Origin: Nissolia schottii
Lineage: Eukaryota > Streptophyta > Magnoliopsida > Fabales > Fabaceae
Assembly (NCBI GenBank): GCA_003254905.1
Contig: QANU01112481.1
Coordinates: forward strand, 348,149-412,148
Direction: 5' to 3'
DNA length: 64,000 bases
Shown here: positions 23,800-34,640 of the stretch, in pieces
Numbering within the stretch: the first letter of the stretch is position 1
How the letters are laid out: each line of letters starts with the position of its first letter
Made by a program: the position numbers and the translations under genes
Notes under the pieces: model-generated
Databases searched by the model: none
The model's input: the letters and a program-made list of their open reading frames with translations, nothing else
What the model was told of the DNA's origin: nothing

Positions 23800-24150
23800 A
23801 CAGTCGGATTAAAACCGACGGAATTACCGTCTGGACAGGAAAAAAACCGACGGTAAACGGTTCAGGAAACCGAGCCGGGCCACGATCAATGAAGTTACCG
23901 TCGGTTTGGAATACGCGACGGTAAATAAAACAATTATCGTCGGTCCAAATCTCTACCGACGGTAATACATTGGGAAAAGGCGCAACAATTTCATCAACCC
24001 GCCATAAATTTTTTTTAATACCGTCGGTACATACCGACGGTAAATGTCTCAGAAATATTACTCGGCCGTTTTCAAAACGTTCAACATTCCCATTAATCGT
24101 CGCGCCGTTTCCGAGAACGTCTTCTTCCGTTGGATATGTCCGACGGTAAC
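23800..24150. repeat. CACTA left subterminal repeat array
   Basis: About eight or more copies of the ACCGTCGGT / ACCGACGGTAA motif in both orientations, several as close inverted pairs. Likely transposase-binding sites by analogy with En/Spm. Confidence 0.8.
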
Positions 24151-24306
24151 ACCTTGGCCGAATAGTATAAAAACCCCTCCCCCCATCCTCCTAAGCCTGC
24201 ACCATATTTTCTATTCTCTTCTCTTTTCTCATCCATTCTCCCCTTTCTTATCCGTCGTGCGATGCTAACTTTTGTCGTTGGAGACGTGATATTAGTTTAA
24301 TTTAGT

Positions 24307-24450
24307 TATCAGTCTGCGGTTGCGTAAACTGAGCCATCGAATGGATGCAAAGTCCAAGATGATGGTAATTATCAGCTATCCCGTTGGGGGAATAGTGATG
24401 ACTACCGCCATCTTGGACTTTGTCATTCATTAACTGGCTGATTATTTAAT
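24307..24450 (+). ncRNA. MIRNA-like foldback 1 inside the CACTA element (candidate)
   Basis: The arm CAAAGTCCAAGATGATGGTA (from about 24348) pairs with a 3' arm whose reverse complement is CAAAGTCCAAGATGGCGGTA. Pairing continues into ATNATCA and CCC beside a very short loop, and outward through GAATG. Mismatches are few and mostly G:U-compatible, and the arms are about 35-45 nt, as in plant miRNA precursors. Sequence alone cannot show that it is processed; a decayed inverted repeat is the alternative. Confidence 0.4.
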
Positions 24451-24456
24451 TATTAA

Positions 24457-24641
24457 TTAATTTTTCTGAGCTTACTGGCGCCACGTTAATTGGGAGAGTG
24501 ATAAAGGCCAAGGCCAAGGTGGTGGTAATCAAGTGTTGGGGATCATCACATTATTGTATCCCCAACTTGATTACAACCATGTTAGTCTTGGCCTTTATCA
24601 ATCACTCAATTAAAGTGTCGCCAGGGCTCGGCAAAAATTAA
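24457..24641 (+). ncRNA. MIRNA-like foldback 2 inside the CACTA element (candidate)
   Basis: A long hairpin. The outer stem pairs TTAATTTTTCTGAGC with the complement of GCTCGGCAAAAATTAA. The middle stem pairs TGATAAAGGCCAAG with CTTGGCCTTTATCA. The inner stem pairs GGTAATCAAGTGTTGGGGAT with ATCCCCAACTTGATTAC around a loop of about 14 nt. Total span is about 185 nt. Its 5' arm (AAGGCCAAGGTGGTGGTAAT) is recognisably related to that of foldback 1 (AAAGTCCAAGATGATGGTAA), so the two look like diverged duplicates. Confidence 0.45.
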
Positions 24642-24990
24642 GTGTAGATTACCGTCGGACTAGTCCGACGGTAAAACCCTAAACTCTAAACCCAAATTTA
24701 CCATCGGTTAGGGCAGACGGAAAATACTAAGGTGTTACCGTCAGTCAACAACCCCGACGGTAAAGACTTCGAAATTGGTGCCGGGTAATGCGATTGCTCA
24801 TTACCGTCGACACATAACCAAACCGACGGTAATTAAATAATGTGATCCGTGAATTGAAGCCAAAATTATTTGTTTACCGTCGAACTGTATAGAGGATCGA
24901 CGGTAATTGTTTTAATTAAACGCTCCGTTTTGATTTGGATTTTTACCGGCGGTTATTGGAAGTTACTGTCGGTCATATCTGACGGTAAAG
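24640..24990. repeat. CACTA internal repeat array (second copy)
   Basis: A second cluster of ACCGTCGG / CCGACGGTAA motifs (TTACCGTCGGACTAGTCC and others) inside the element, followed like the first by a pyrimidine-rich promoter-like stretch (TCTATTCTCCTCATTTCATT). Confidence 0.75.
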
Positions 24991-25179
24991 GTCGGGCAGA
25001 TTATTTAAGCAGCATTCCTTTCTATTCTCCTCATTTCATTCTCTTCTCTTCTGTTTCTCTCCACCCATCCTCTCCTCTCCACTGCCCTCGCACATTGCCA
25101 CGCCACCGGCACGCGCCACCGCTTCCACTCCGTAACTACAGGTCGACCAGCTTCTCCTACATTATCTGTGCTTTCTCTA

Positions 25180-25470
25180 TTTAACGTGTGTGTGTGTCTC
25201 CGTGGCTGATGATATGTGCGTGTGTTGTGATTTGGGATTGTGTGGGTGTGTTGTGTGGGCGTGTTGTGAGGTTTTGTGTTTGTGTGTTTAGGGTTTGTGT
25301 GCGTGGCTGATGTGTGTGTGTGTGTGTGCATGGCTGATGTGTGTGTGTTTGTGTGTGTGGCTGATGTGTGTTGTGTGGGTGTGGTGTGATTGTGTGTTTG
25401 TGTGTTTGTGTATTTGTGTATTTGTTTGTGTGTTTGTGTGTTTGTGTATTTGTGTGTGATTGGAATTGTC
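25180..25470. repeat. GT-rich simple/minisatellite tract
   Basis: Degenerate repeats of GTGTGTTTGTGTG and GGCTGATGTGTGTG occupy about 290 bp within the CACTA element. Both strands show spurious low-complexity ORFs here. Confidence 0.85.
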
Positions 25471-25644
25471 TGCCACTAGTTGAGGAATTGGAATTGTTGT
25501 GAGGTTGATGATCAAAGGAGATTTGAACTTAAGGTTGTAGGTATATCTGTGATAGATTTGTGAGCTTAAGTGTATAACTAGTGTAGGTTGTAATTACTTT
25601 CTGGTAATACATTGTGAACTTAAGTTTCTATAGTGTATCTCCCT

Positions 25645-25959
25645 ATGGTTTTGGGCGATCATCCTTCTGCTCCTATCGTCATTGAGGACGACGAACCCGC
25701 AACAACCTCACCCGAGTCCGACGAGCCTGACTATGACTCCCACTTACTGGACGAGCCTGACTACGACTCCCCTTTCTAGGACAGGGACGAGGACGAGGAC
25801 GTTCACTTGGAGGTGAACGTGGGTGGGAACGTGCACGTGGACGTCAACGTGGGTAGGAACGCGCACTTAAACGTGCACGTAGATGGGAACGTGTACGTGG
25901 ACGTGGATGTGGATGATTTTGAGGATGACGGAGAGGACGAAGACCCTGTGGAGGACTGA
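25645..25959 (+). pseudogene. Acidic ORF in the CACTA element, broken by one in-frame TAG
   Basis: An ATG at 25645 opens a 105-codon frame to a TGA at 25957-25959, interrupted only by TAG at 25777-25779 (codon 45). The product is strongly acidic. It starts MVLGDHPSAPIVIEDDEP, has an SPESDEPDYDS / LDEPDYDSPF internal repeat before the stop, and then DRDEDEDVHLEV, alternating NVHVDVNV-type repeats and a final DDGEDEDPVED. No known domain is recognised. It could be the last exon of a spliced element gene, or a once-intact small protein. Confidence 0.5.
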
Positions 25960-26299
25960 ATACATATATTGTATCCATTAATTTTGAATATATTATGTAC
26001 ATTATTTGCTTCTTTAACCATGTAATGAATCTAACCACGCAAGGATATATATGGGAAGTACCACTTTGTTGAACCATTTGGTGAATTTATTTATTATATA
26101 TCTTTGCTAATGGATACATGCATTAATCTGTTGTAACTCTCACAATCAATGTAATCGTTAAACTAAATAATTGATTATTACATATTGTTTAATTATTTAT
26201 TTAATAAAATGACCATATTATTTACAGCAAAATTGTTATTCAAATAAATAATAATCAATCAAAAAGAAAGTTTATGAAATTTTTTTAAATATTTGACTA

Positions 26300-26610
26300 T
26301 TACCATCGGCTATATCTGACGGTAATATGGACAACGATTATCGAAGCGACGATCAGTACTAACTGACGGAATATTAGCGTCGGTTTAAGGTGACGGTAAA
26401 ATTTGAATAAAATACTATTATTATTAGCGATGGATTAGTCCGAAGGAAATCCGGTTAAATTACCATCGGTATAAACCCTCCGACGCAAAATTTTTTTTCC
26501 ATCGAACTCTTTATCGACGACCCTATGACCGACGGTAAATCTGTCGGAAACACAATGTACCGCGGTAACTGGCTCATAACCGACGGAAAATACCGACAGA
26601 AATAGTATAA
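26300..26610. repeat. CACTA right subterminal repeat array
   Basis: Copies of ACCATCGG, GACGGTAA, CCGACGGTAAAT and GCGTCGGTTT in both orientations up to the right TIR. They are more diverged than the left arrays. Confidence 0.75.
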
Positions 26611-26767
26611 TTTCTTGTAGTGACTATGTATAATTTAAAGGTGGTTTTTCACGTGTTTTATGGATTAAATACTTTCTCCGCTATTTTTTTTAAGAGAAAC
26701 TATTTACCCCATGAGACGTGACAAACTACATAATTTAAAAAAGGGTTTTTGGTAACCAATACCCTTA

Positions 26768-27530
26768 GGAGGTGTTTGGTATGCGGTAATGCGGATTGAT
26801 TACCACTAATATTGCAATAAAATTACCTAATAATTCATATTGACTTGTTTGGTTATGCAACATTGCTAGTAATATGGATTACCCCCCATGATAGGTGTTT
26901 AATTAGATTACCACCTCTAAGGTAATCATTCAACTTTTATTTTGACAAAAAAATCTCTAACATAGACACTCATCCCTCTCTCCATGAGCCCCATCACCAC
27001 CACCACTTATCACTCTCATTACCAATGTCGTTGCCATCGCTAACATATACAACTCACCACCACCACGCCACCACCACCACTACCACCATATGTCACCATG
27101 GTCGTTGCTACCATCGTCACCATTGTCGTCGCCACAACACCACCAGTACCCACCTTCACCATTGTCACCGCCGCCGCCACGATCACCATCATCACCATTG
27201 TCATCGCCACAACTACCACCACTATGATTACCCACCACCGGCTACTGTCATCCCCATCGCCACCACCACTTCCACTACCCATTACCGCCATTGCCACAAT
27301 ACATCAACTAATTTTTATTTTATTTTATTTTAATGTTATTATGTTTCTTTTTTATTTAATTAATTTATTATTTCATTTATCTTTATTATTTGTGCGTGTG
27401 TGTTTGTGGTTTCTAGTAATCCTTTTGATATACCAAACATGGTAATGTAAATTTTTAGTTGCATTACCTTTGCATACCAAATATTGCAATGTAACATCAC
27501 CAATAATTTACAATTCTGGCAACTATATAA
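26768..27530. mobile_element. Possible MITE-like element containing a CAC/CAT trinucleotide tract
   Basis: The left side reads GGTGTTTGGTATGCGGTAAT and the right side, reverse-complemented, reads ATTTGGTATGCAAAGGTAATGC. Both are followed by further GGTAAT/GGATTAC motifs, and related TTTGGT...ATGC blocks recur within each end. Between them lies a CCACCACC/ATCACC-rich tract (about 26995-27300) that yields spurious His-, Thr- or Val-rich ORFs. No exact TIR end or duplication was found. Confidence 0.4.
26995..27300. repeat. CAC/CAT-rich trinucleotide low-complexity tract
   Basis: Imperfect CAC, CAT and GCC trinucleotide repeats. Open frames on both strands are low-complexity artefacts. Confidence 0.85.
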
Positions 27531-27629
27531 CATGCATATACTAATTATCTAATAAATAACAAAATCTTAACAAATCAATCGCGTGCATATATAAACATAT
27601 ATGACTTGATTGAACTAAAGCACATCACA

Positions 27630-28140
27630 TAAATCGTTCGACGCACCATGACCTCCACTTACCAAAAATGGATGACGACTGGACACGGACGTTGAAAAAT
27701 CCTAGCAGAGTAGTGTTGACACTTGGATTAGCCAAAAAAATCATCTCACCACGAGAAACTAAGGGAACCAAAATTGTTGGGCATCGTTACAGTGACTTGG
27801 CGTCACTACGGCGACTTGCTTTACTACAACGACTATCAACATTGCAACAACGACTTAGAGTCAAGAGTTTTCAAAGAAAATTAGCAATTGAAATACTCCA
27901 GGAAGGGTTTTATTTATAAGGGAAACTAACACTCCCACTCTACAAACTGGGCGATATGGGACTTCACACTCCACTGACCTTCTCGTTGCAGCGAGGTATG
28001 CTCGCTATAGCGGTCTCGCTACAATGACCTGTTATCATTGTAGTGATGGCCTTGGACCTAAGGGTCATCACGTTCCTACCTCTCAAGATCATTCCTAAGG
28101 TATTACTAACCCTCCCTAAGGGTACTTGGAGAAGTAGGGT
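27630..28140 (-). repeat. Fragment of the 4.6-8.3 kb repeat family
   Basis: Shares GACGCACCATGACCTCCACT-like sequence with positions 8015-8040, and a TATGGGACTTCACAC-type motif with the TCCCACATCG start of that family. Short GCGACTTG/GCGGTC near-repeats occur within. No coding capacity. Confidence 0.4.
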
Positions 28141-31100
28141 ATCACACTTTTAGCATCAGTTACACCTCAAGATCTCTAAAACTCAATGGATTAGAATTAT
28201 GACAGACCTTTGTTGTTTTAAAACTTGGGAAGATATGCCGAAGGCGGCGATTGTGATAGCCACGATGCCATAAAGAAAGGGGTGGAATTCGGTGGTTCAT
28301 AAGGTTTCTGCTCATCATGGAACATGTGCTCAAGGATGTGAAACACATTATGGAGGCAGACAATGGTATCACCAAGCACAAGCATGGAGATGAGGACAAA
28401 TCCATGTTCATACTTTAACATTACCAGGAGAGTTAAAACTAGAAGCAAATTTGAGCACAAATTGAGCCAGAAGTTAGGTGACATATCTTATTGGTGTGCC
28501 ATACTCTTTTCCTTCTCGTTTGGTCTATTATACATTTTGTTTTCCGTCATCCATTACACTCTTCAGCTTGTGGTCCTCTCATTTACCTTTAACCAATCTT
28601 GGCAAATCAATTCCATAATTGTTAATCAATGCCAAAATGACTAATCATTCCCATAACGTCTAATCAGTGGCAAGCCAATTAATCATTTCCATAACATCTA
28701 ATCAATGTCAACCAATTGCAAATCCATTACCAATTTCAAATCCATAACAGCTAAGTAATGTCCTCCTGACCTTTCTCTCCTTCTCTACTTCTATAATAAC
28801 CACTAACTAAAAAAATAATAAGTCAAATCAATCCTAACTTATCACTACCTACAATTTTCTATAATAAGTGAGACAACAACACTAAGCATGATGAGTTTAG
28901 GCAACAGAAAATTGACAATTGTAGTTGTTACAAATTAAATTGAGTGGTGAAAAACTTATGTGTTGTGTTGTGAAATATTTATGTAATGTATTGAGGAAGA
29001 TTGTTCCTAAGACGTTGTATGTGACAAGGTGAATGGGGGGTTGTGGAGGGGGCACAATGTGGTTGGTGAATGGCCAGGAGATAAGAGATAAGTAGAATAG
29101 GGATGGTGGTGATAGTGGTGGTGGTGGGAGAAAGGGGAGAAAGGAAGAAAGGAAAAAAGGACGGCAGAGAGAACAAGACAGGAATTGAGGGTGGGAAAGG
29201 GAGGAAGGAAGGGGTCGAGAGGAAAACATGGTGATGAGAGATGATTTAATTTTTGTTTTTAGCTTTTGAGTGACTAAAACTGAAGTAACATTTAATTATG
29301 TTATAAGGATTAAAATCATATTTAAATTGTCACATAGAAAGGGCAATGTGACTTTGTATCATTCATGTCATCAATTAATGGAGGTAGATTAATAATAGGG
29401 ACTAAAAAAGAAAATGGACTAAAACCAAATAAAAAAAGAAAATGGACTAAAACCAAATAAAAAATTTAATAGGAATTAAGATCAAAATTGATTATATTAA
29501 TTAAAACGACAGAAAACTTATTTAAACCTTAAATGTATACTTTGTTATAGGTATATTTACTTGTGGGTACTAATTTTGCTAAAACCAATTGTTAATTAAT
29601 AAAAATAAAAGATTTTGAATAAAAAAAAAGTTGAGGTCTTTCAGCCTCCAGTTCATTCAATGGTGCGTCACAAATGTAGGCAATAAAAAGGACATCAATC
29701 TATATTATCTTTGCCATTACCAATCGGGCAAGAAATTAACGGCTATTTATTTTTTCAGGCATTAGCAAGAGCCAGCAGAGAATTAATTAAGGAAAACAAG
29801 ATATATCATCATTGATAATGGTGGTCACGCATGCACTTGGATTCATTACGAGAAAGGAGTCTTAACTCCAATAGTTGCCCACCATTTGTGTGCCTAGCTA
29901 GCCAAAAAAAAAAACCAAAAGTGGTCATTCACGTAACTGCAAAACGACACGCCGTTCAGTCATGGGTCAATCAGTGTCTAGTTGATACCAAGACCGTTAG
30001 GCCGTGTTGGCTCGATCACTGCTTCGTGCGGATGAAAAATAAAATTGGTACCATTAGGGAGACCTTTTAGTTTTATCGAAATTATCGGAGCTCACTAAAC
30101 TTCACTTAATTAGTTTAAGATTGGTCGACCCACTGTAAAATAAAATTCTCATAATGACAATTATTTTTTTTAAATCTACAAAACTTAAATTTTAGACATT
30201 AAAAAATTAATATTAAACCATTTGAATCAATTAAGCGTGGGTTCTTCAAAGAGAGTTTATTAGGGAAAACAATAAGGGTCAATAGTGGAATTGACTAATG
30301 AGTGGGATACAACAAGCTGAGTTGTAACACTTGTGAGATCAAGAAAAAGCAAAAGGAAAACAAGAAAGGAGAGCCACAGAGGGTGTTGTTAACGGGTCTA
30401 TGTCAATGCCACCCAACGGGGTAGCCAATAGACAGTGCGGGACCTTATATTCTCTTTCCCGTCCTTATACTTTTTGGACCCTCTCTTCTCTCCTCTACTT
30501 ACTAGCTAGTACCAGACCACAGTCCATCTCCATCAGTAGGGGGAACTTGTCTACCATGATGCACCTTAACGAACGTCTCCCAACATTCATATTATTTAAG
30601 ATATTACAGGCAGATTAAGACATCATTAGATTATTACATTTTTTTTATACACGGGCAAAATGTCCATTGATGTAGGTCTGATTACTAATTCATTTGCTAA
30701 CTTGTAAACACCTTTAAAGTTAGAATAATTGACCCAAAAATTTAAAATTACATCATACTCAAAATTAAAAAACAAACCTAGATTAAAAATTATTTACACT
30801 AAATTACTTTATATATATATATATATATATATTTCTCACTATTTATTTCTCTCTTAACCATATTTTATGATCTCAATAATGGATAAATTTTCATGAGAGA
30901 TTTTTAATAAAGCTCTTTCCGTACTTGTTGTTGAGTCTAGATTTGTTGGTCAAGTGGAGGAGTTACTTTCGGGTATACCTTAAGATTATGCCTATTTTGG
31001 GGTTCTTTAATGGCATGCCATACCACTTGACTTAAAAAAAAGAAGAAGATAAAACTAGAAGAAAAAAAATTAATATTTCTTTATTATTATCAAATTATTG

Positions 31101-31655
31101 ACAGATAATGTGGAATAATTTTTTTTAAGAAACCTCTCAAGTAAAAATCGACAGAGAGTAATAGCATATTTTGTCAGGAGGAAAAATTAACCTAAAATCA
31201 ATGTGATCATTACTAATGGACTAATTGAGAAATCACACAAGTAGATCGAATCTCACATTTTGACTTAACCTTAAAGTGGTGGGTTTATAGTTTCTCTCAA
31301 TTATAAACTCTTCATTATGTCTATTATTAATTAATGTGGAATTTTTTTTACACACTTAAAACCCAACATATTTGACTTCAATTTTCACACCTCGTTTTAT
31401 AATGGCTAGAGGATATAAATTGAGTTTCAATTAATTTCAATATGATTGACAAAATAAATCATGGCATAAATTTAAGCTCAAGGGGTAGCAAAATACAAAA
31501 AACTAGCTTATTGAGTGGGAGAGAAGTACCGCACTTGATTGCCATGATTATTTTATGTGACTTTATTGTGACCTTTTCAAGTATCCTTTTTCCAAATGGC
31601 TCCTGTGTGTCGTGTTTTTTGGTTTCTATGTTGACAATAAATAATCAACAAGTTT
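28141..31655. other. Gene-free intergenic stretch
   Basis: Contains loosely repeated CCATAACGTCTAATCA phrases (28640-28760), a G/A-rich stretch (29090-29220), a ~27-bp direct repeat (29403-29462) and a TA microsatellite (about 30811-30835). Frames at 28160-28484, 28897-29229, 29831-30070 and 30400-30618 are short, unrecognised and not supported as genes. Confidence 0.5.
29403..29462. repeat. Two-copy ~27-bp direct repeat
   Basis: AAAGAAAATGGACTAAAACC followed by AAATAAA occurs twice in tandem. Confidence 0.85.
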
Positions 31656-31659
31656 CACT

Positions 31660-32040
31660 TTGTTTTTAGATCTTAATTCGGGGAACAAAAACGATTCCTC
31701 TTGTGGGAATCTTAGGTTACCCTTAACGAACTTCCTTAGAACATTGATGTCACAAAAGACTATTCTCAATGAACTCCGCATTAACATGATCAATGTCAAA
31801 CCAATAGTTCTCAATGGACTTGACAATGTCCTCATCAATATAACTAGGATTGTTCTCAATGAAATTGAAAATATTCTCGTCAAAGTCATGAAAACCTTTA
31901 TCTACGAACTTGACGATATATCCTTGTCAATGTCACTGGACAATATTCTTGCCAATGTCACGAAAACTATTCTCTACGATCTTGACGATATATCCCAGGT
32001 GTCAACAACGACAGTCCTCAACGAACCCAGTGAATATTAA
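31660..32040 (+). CDS. Hypothetical ORF with 15-residue tandem repeats
   Basis: A 126-codon open frame whose second half is built from 45-bp units: KTILNELRINMINVK (31756-31800), PIVLNGLDNVLINIT (31801-31845), RIVLNEIENILVKVM (31846-31890), an expanded 24-residue unit beginning KTFIYELDDIS (31891-31962), KTILYDLDDISQVST (31963-32007) and a partial TTVLNEPSEY. The consensus is roughly xT/IVLNELDNILINVT, with hydrophobic residues at regular spacing. No family is recognised. It may be a decayed minisatellite that happens to stay open, since units are multiples of three. No promoter or splice context was identified. Confidence 0.3.
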   Translation: MFLDLNSGNKNDSSCGNLRLPLTNFLRTLMSQKTILNELRINMINVKPIVLNGLDNVLINITRIVLNEIENILVKVMKTFIYELDDISLSMSLDNILANVTKTILYDLDDISQVSTTTVLNEPSEY

Positions 32041-33019
32041 TGAAAACACATAAGGAAAAGTATAAATAGAGGAAGATAAAGATAAGAAAATATGGGAGAA
32101 GAATAGAAAGATAATTGACTTAATTTATAAATAAACTATAAGAAGTTGAAAAGAGATATGACTAGATGTGATAGAGCATGTACATGGGTGTTCTCATGTC
32201 TAGAATCCTAAGAACTACAAAAATCATGATTATGTCCACCACTACTAGAAAAACACTAAATACTAACGGACTTTACCCACAAAGATTTCCGACGAATTTA
32301 GCGACAAATTTCTTTTCCCAAATCTGTTGATAATGGTCTTTTTCATCCCTAACCAAGCAGTAGACAAAAGTTACCAGCGGATAAGCTACCCGTCGATATT
32401 CAAATTTTTTCATTCAGGAAAAAATGTCACACCTAGTTTTATTAAAATCCATTTCGGTGGATATCCAAATCCATCAGTAATGGAGGGTTAACAAAGCTTG
32501 CCCACTTCTTCCTTCCTTATTTCTTTTTCCCCTTTCACTCTTTAGACGAGCTCTCTTTCTCTCAACACTATCCTTCCCCCATTTCACCACCTCCAAAAGC
32601 CCTCTCTGTCGCCACCCTAGCCCACAACCCCCGCACGCAACCCTTTTGCCGCATGCTTGAGGAAGATTTCAACACCTTCACAACTCGAAGGCATCAGATC
32701 TGGCGAGGCCACTACGAGTGGCGTCTATCCCATTCAAGATCCACTACAGGAAAGGTTATGCATCTTGGGGAGCCGTCACAATGGGGAGCCAAGGGTTCAA
32801 CCCCACGAGCAGCCAGGGCTTTTGCCGTCGTCGTGGAAGATTCAGAGACGACGAAGATGGAGCTCATATCCTTCTCTCGGACATGCTCTCGAGTCTCCCC
32901 TCTCTTCGGTCTATTGGGCTTCGCCTTCAAGTTCATTGAGAAGCATTTCATTTACAAGGTATTTATTTACCAATGCATCTTCTATTCTAGAAAATTGAAA
33001 TTACAAGAAAAAATGTAGC

Positions 33020-33880
33020 TTGCAACTTGATGGTTTTATGTGGCTCAAAGAAGGGGGTTGAATCTAAGCAAATACTTTTTTGAAAATCAAACTTTCTTTT
33101 GAGTAGAAAAGTTATCTCCTAAAAACTTAAGAGATATCTCCTTGTATTCCAGGAGACAAGTTTTCTAAAGAAAAAAAATCTTTTTCAAAACGAAAGCAGA
33201 TTTTCTTTTAAAGGATAGAAAACGTAAATAGTGAAGGGAAGAAAAGAATACACACAAAATTTATACTGGTTCAATTCCTAAGAGTTAGGAATCTACGTCC
33301 AGTTCTTTAAACACCCAAATCACTTTTCTTTCACAAAACCTTCAAGTACAAACACCAATGGCACCTTCCAAAAACCTCACAAAACAAACTTCCAAATACA
33401 AAGAACCTTGAAATAAAATCTCTCTCAAGCTCTCTATTGCTCCCCAAAAACAAACTCTCAAATAACCAAGTTTTTCTCACCAAACAACAAAATACGAAAA
33501 CACAAATCAGAGGATTGAAAAACTAATTCAGAATAGAAGATGTTTAGAGGANTTTAACTGTCATAACTCATAAGTAGCAAATTTTCAATCTAGTCTCACA
33601 AAGAGAAATTACACTTAAAAGGTAAAGAGCTACTTTCTCTTTCTAATTATTGTAGAATAAAAGAAGCTAGTTTACATGTGCGCCTATATAATTCACATGC
33701 TGCTTATGAGGTTTTGAGAATGGTTATGGATGGTTGAATTGAGATTTACCTTCTCTTAGCTTTTATTTTCTCTTGACTGTGATGCTTTTCTACCTCTGCC
33801 ACAGTCCTCATTGCTGCCACTTTGTAAAATTGTCATTTTTAGTTTTAGCAAGATGTTTTGAGAAATAACCGATCACTCTA
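33020..33880. repeat. Unclassified retroelement-like repeat inside the second CACTA
   Basis: Begins around TGGTTTTATGTGGCTCAAAG with GGGGGTTGAAT, and includes a TTTATACTGGTTCAATTCCT phrase near 33260. This texture recalls dispersed legume retroelement sequence. No ends, LTR pair or coding region were found. An ambiguous base lies at 33552. Confidence 0.3.
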
Positions 33881-34039
33881 GTGATGAAATCTTAATTTAT
33901 ATACGATTTATGGAAAACTAGTGAAGTATTAGAATAAGAATGATTTGCGTGTGTATGCATGTGTGTGATACTATTATGATACTATGTGAATGCTTGAATG
34001 TGATTGTAAGAACAATGTAACAATATTATTGACAATTGG

Positions 34040-34640
34040 ATGAATAAGTTGGTCCTATCATGGTCGTTAAACTCTCAAGTAAATTGGTAAACTCTTAAGA
34101 GTTTACGATTCTACTACACAAAACGAGTTAACATTCAGGTAAACTTTCTTTTGGTAAACTCTTGATTTTATTAGTGAGTTTACAAGTTAAAATCTACCTA
34201 CGAGTTTACCTCAAAATGCACAAATTTGATAATTTTGTTAGATACTCAACTGACTTTGTTTATGTTAGACAATACCTATTGAGTTTATTAAGTTAATTTT
34301 ATATATGAATCATAATTGAGCTATTTTTTATCGAACTATAAAGTAATACACGTACAAAATAAAGTATGGCAGAACAACTAAGTGTCATGCATTAAAGTAT
34401 ATTTTATGATATTTATTTTATTTATTTTATTTTAAAGTAAACATTATTCAATGTCAATTATAAATACAACATTCAATCATGTTTAGTTCCTAATTATATT
34501 GCTTATAACTTATATTTTTTACGTACGTAAACTCTTATGAATTTACGAATCAATTTACAATTTGAGTTTGTTGAAATTTCATGAGTTTACTTAAACTCTC
34601 AAGTTTAATAAACTTGGGTCCGATCACCATTTTTTTAAAC
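34040..34640. repeat. Cluster of GTAAACTC / GAGTTTAC motifs
   Basis: About eight copies of an 8-bp motif in both orientations within 600 bp, including a perfect inverted pair GTAAACTCTTAAGAGTTTAC near 34088-34107. The outermost copies both read TTAAACTCTCAAG. The pattern resembles the subterminal repeats of a DNA transposon; no TIRs or target duplication were resolved. Confidence 0.45.

Larger units (their letters stand above)
23764..26622 (+). mobile_element. Complete non-autonomous CACTA (En/Spm) transposon, 2,859 bp
   Basis: The left terminus is CACTACAAGAATAATAACTA and the right terminus, reverse-complemented, is CACTACAAGAAATTATACTA. An 11-bp perfect TIR extends imperfectly to about 24 bp. 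Both flanks carry ACT (23761-23763 and 26623-26625), the 3-bp target-site duplication typical of CACTA elements. Subterminal regions hold many copies of ACCGTCGGT / ACCGACGGTAA, at about 23800-24150, 24640-24990 and 26300-26610; such repeats are transposase-binding sites in the superfamily. No TNP2-like transposase is encoded. The interior carries two foldbacks, two pyrimidine-rich promoter-like segments, a GT-rich tract and a broken acidic ORF. Confidence 0.93.

Noticed and set aside
25005..25515. Thr/His-rich minus-strand ORFs
   Set aside because: Reverse-strand translation of the GT-rich tract inside the CACTA element.
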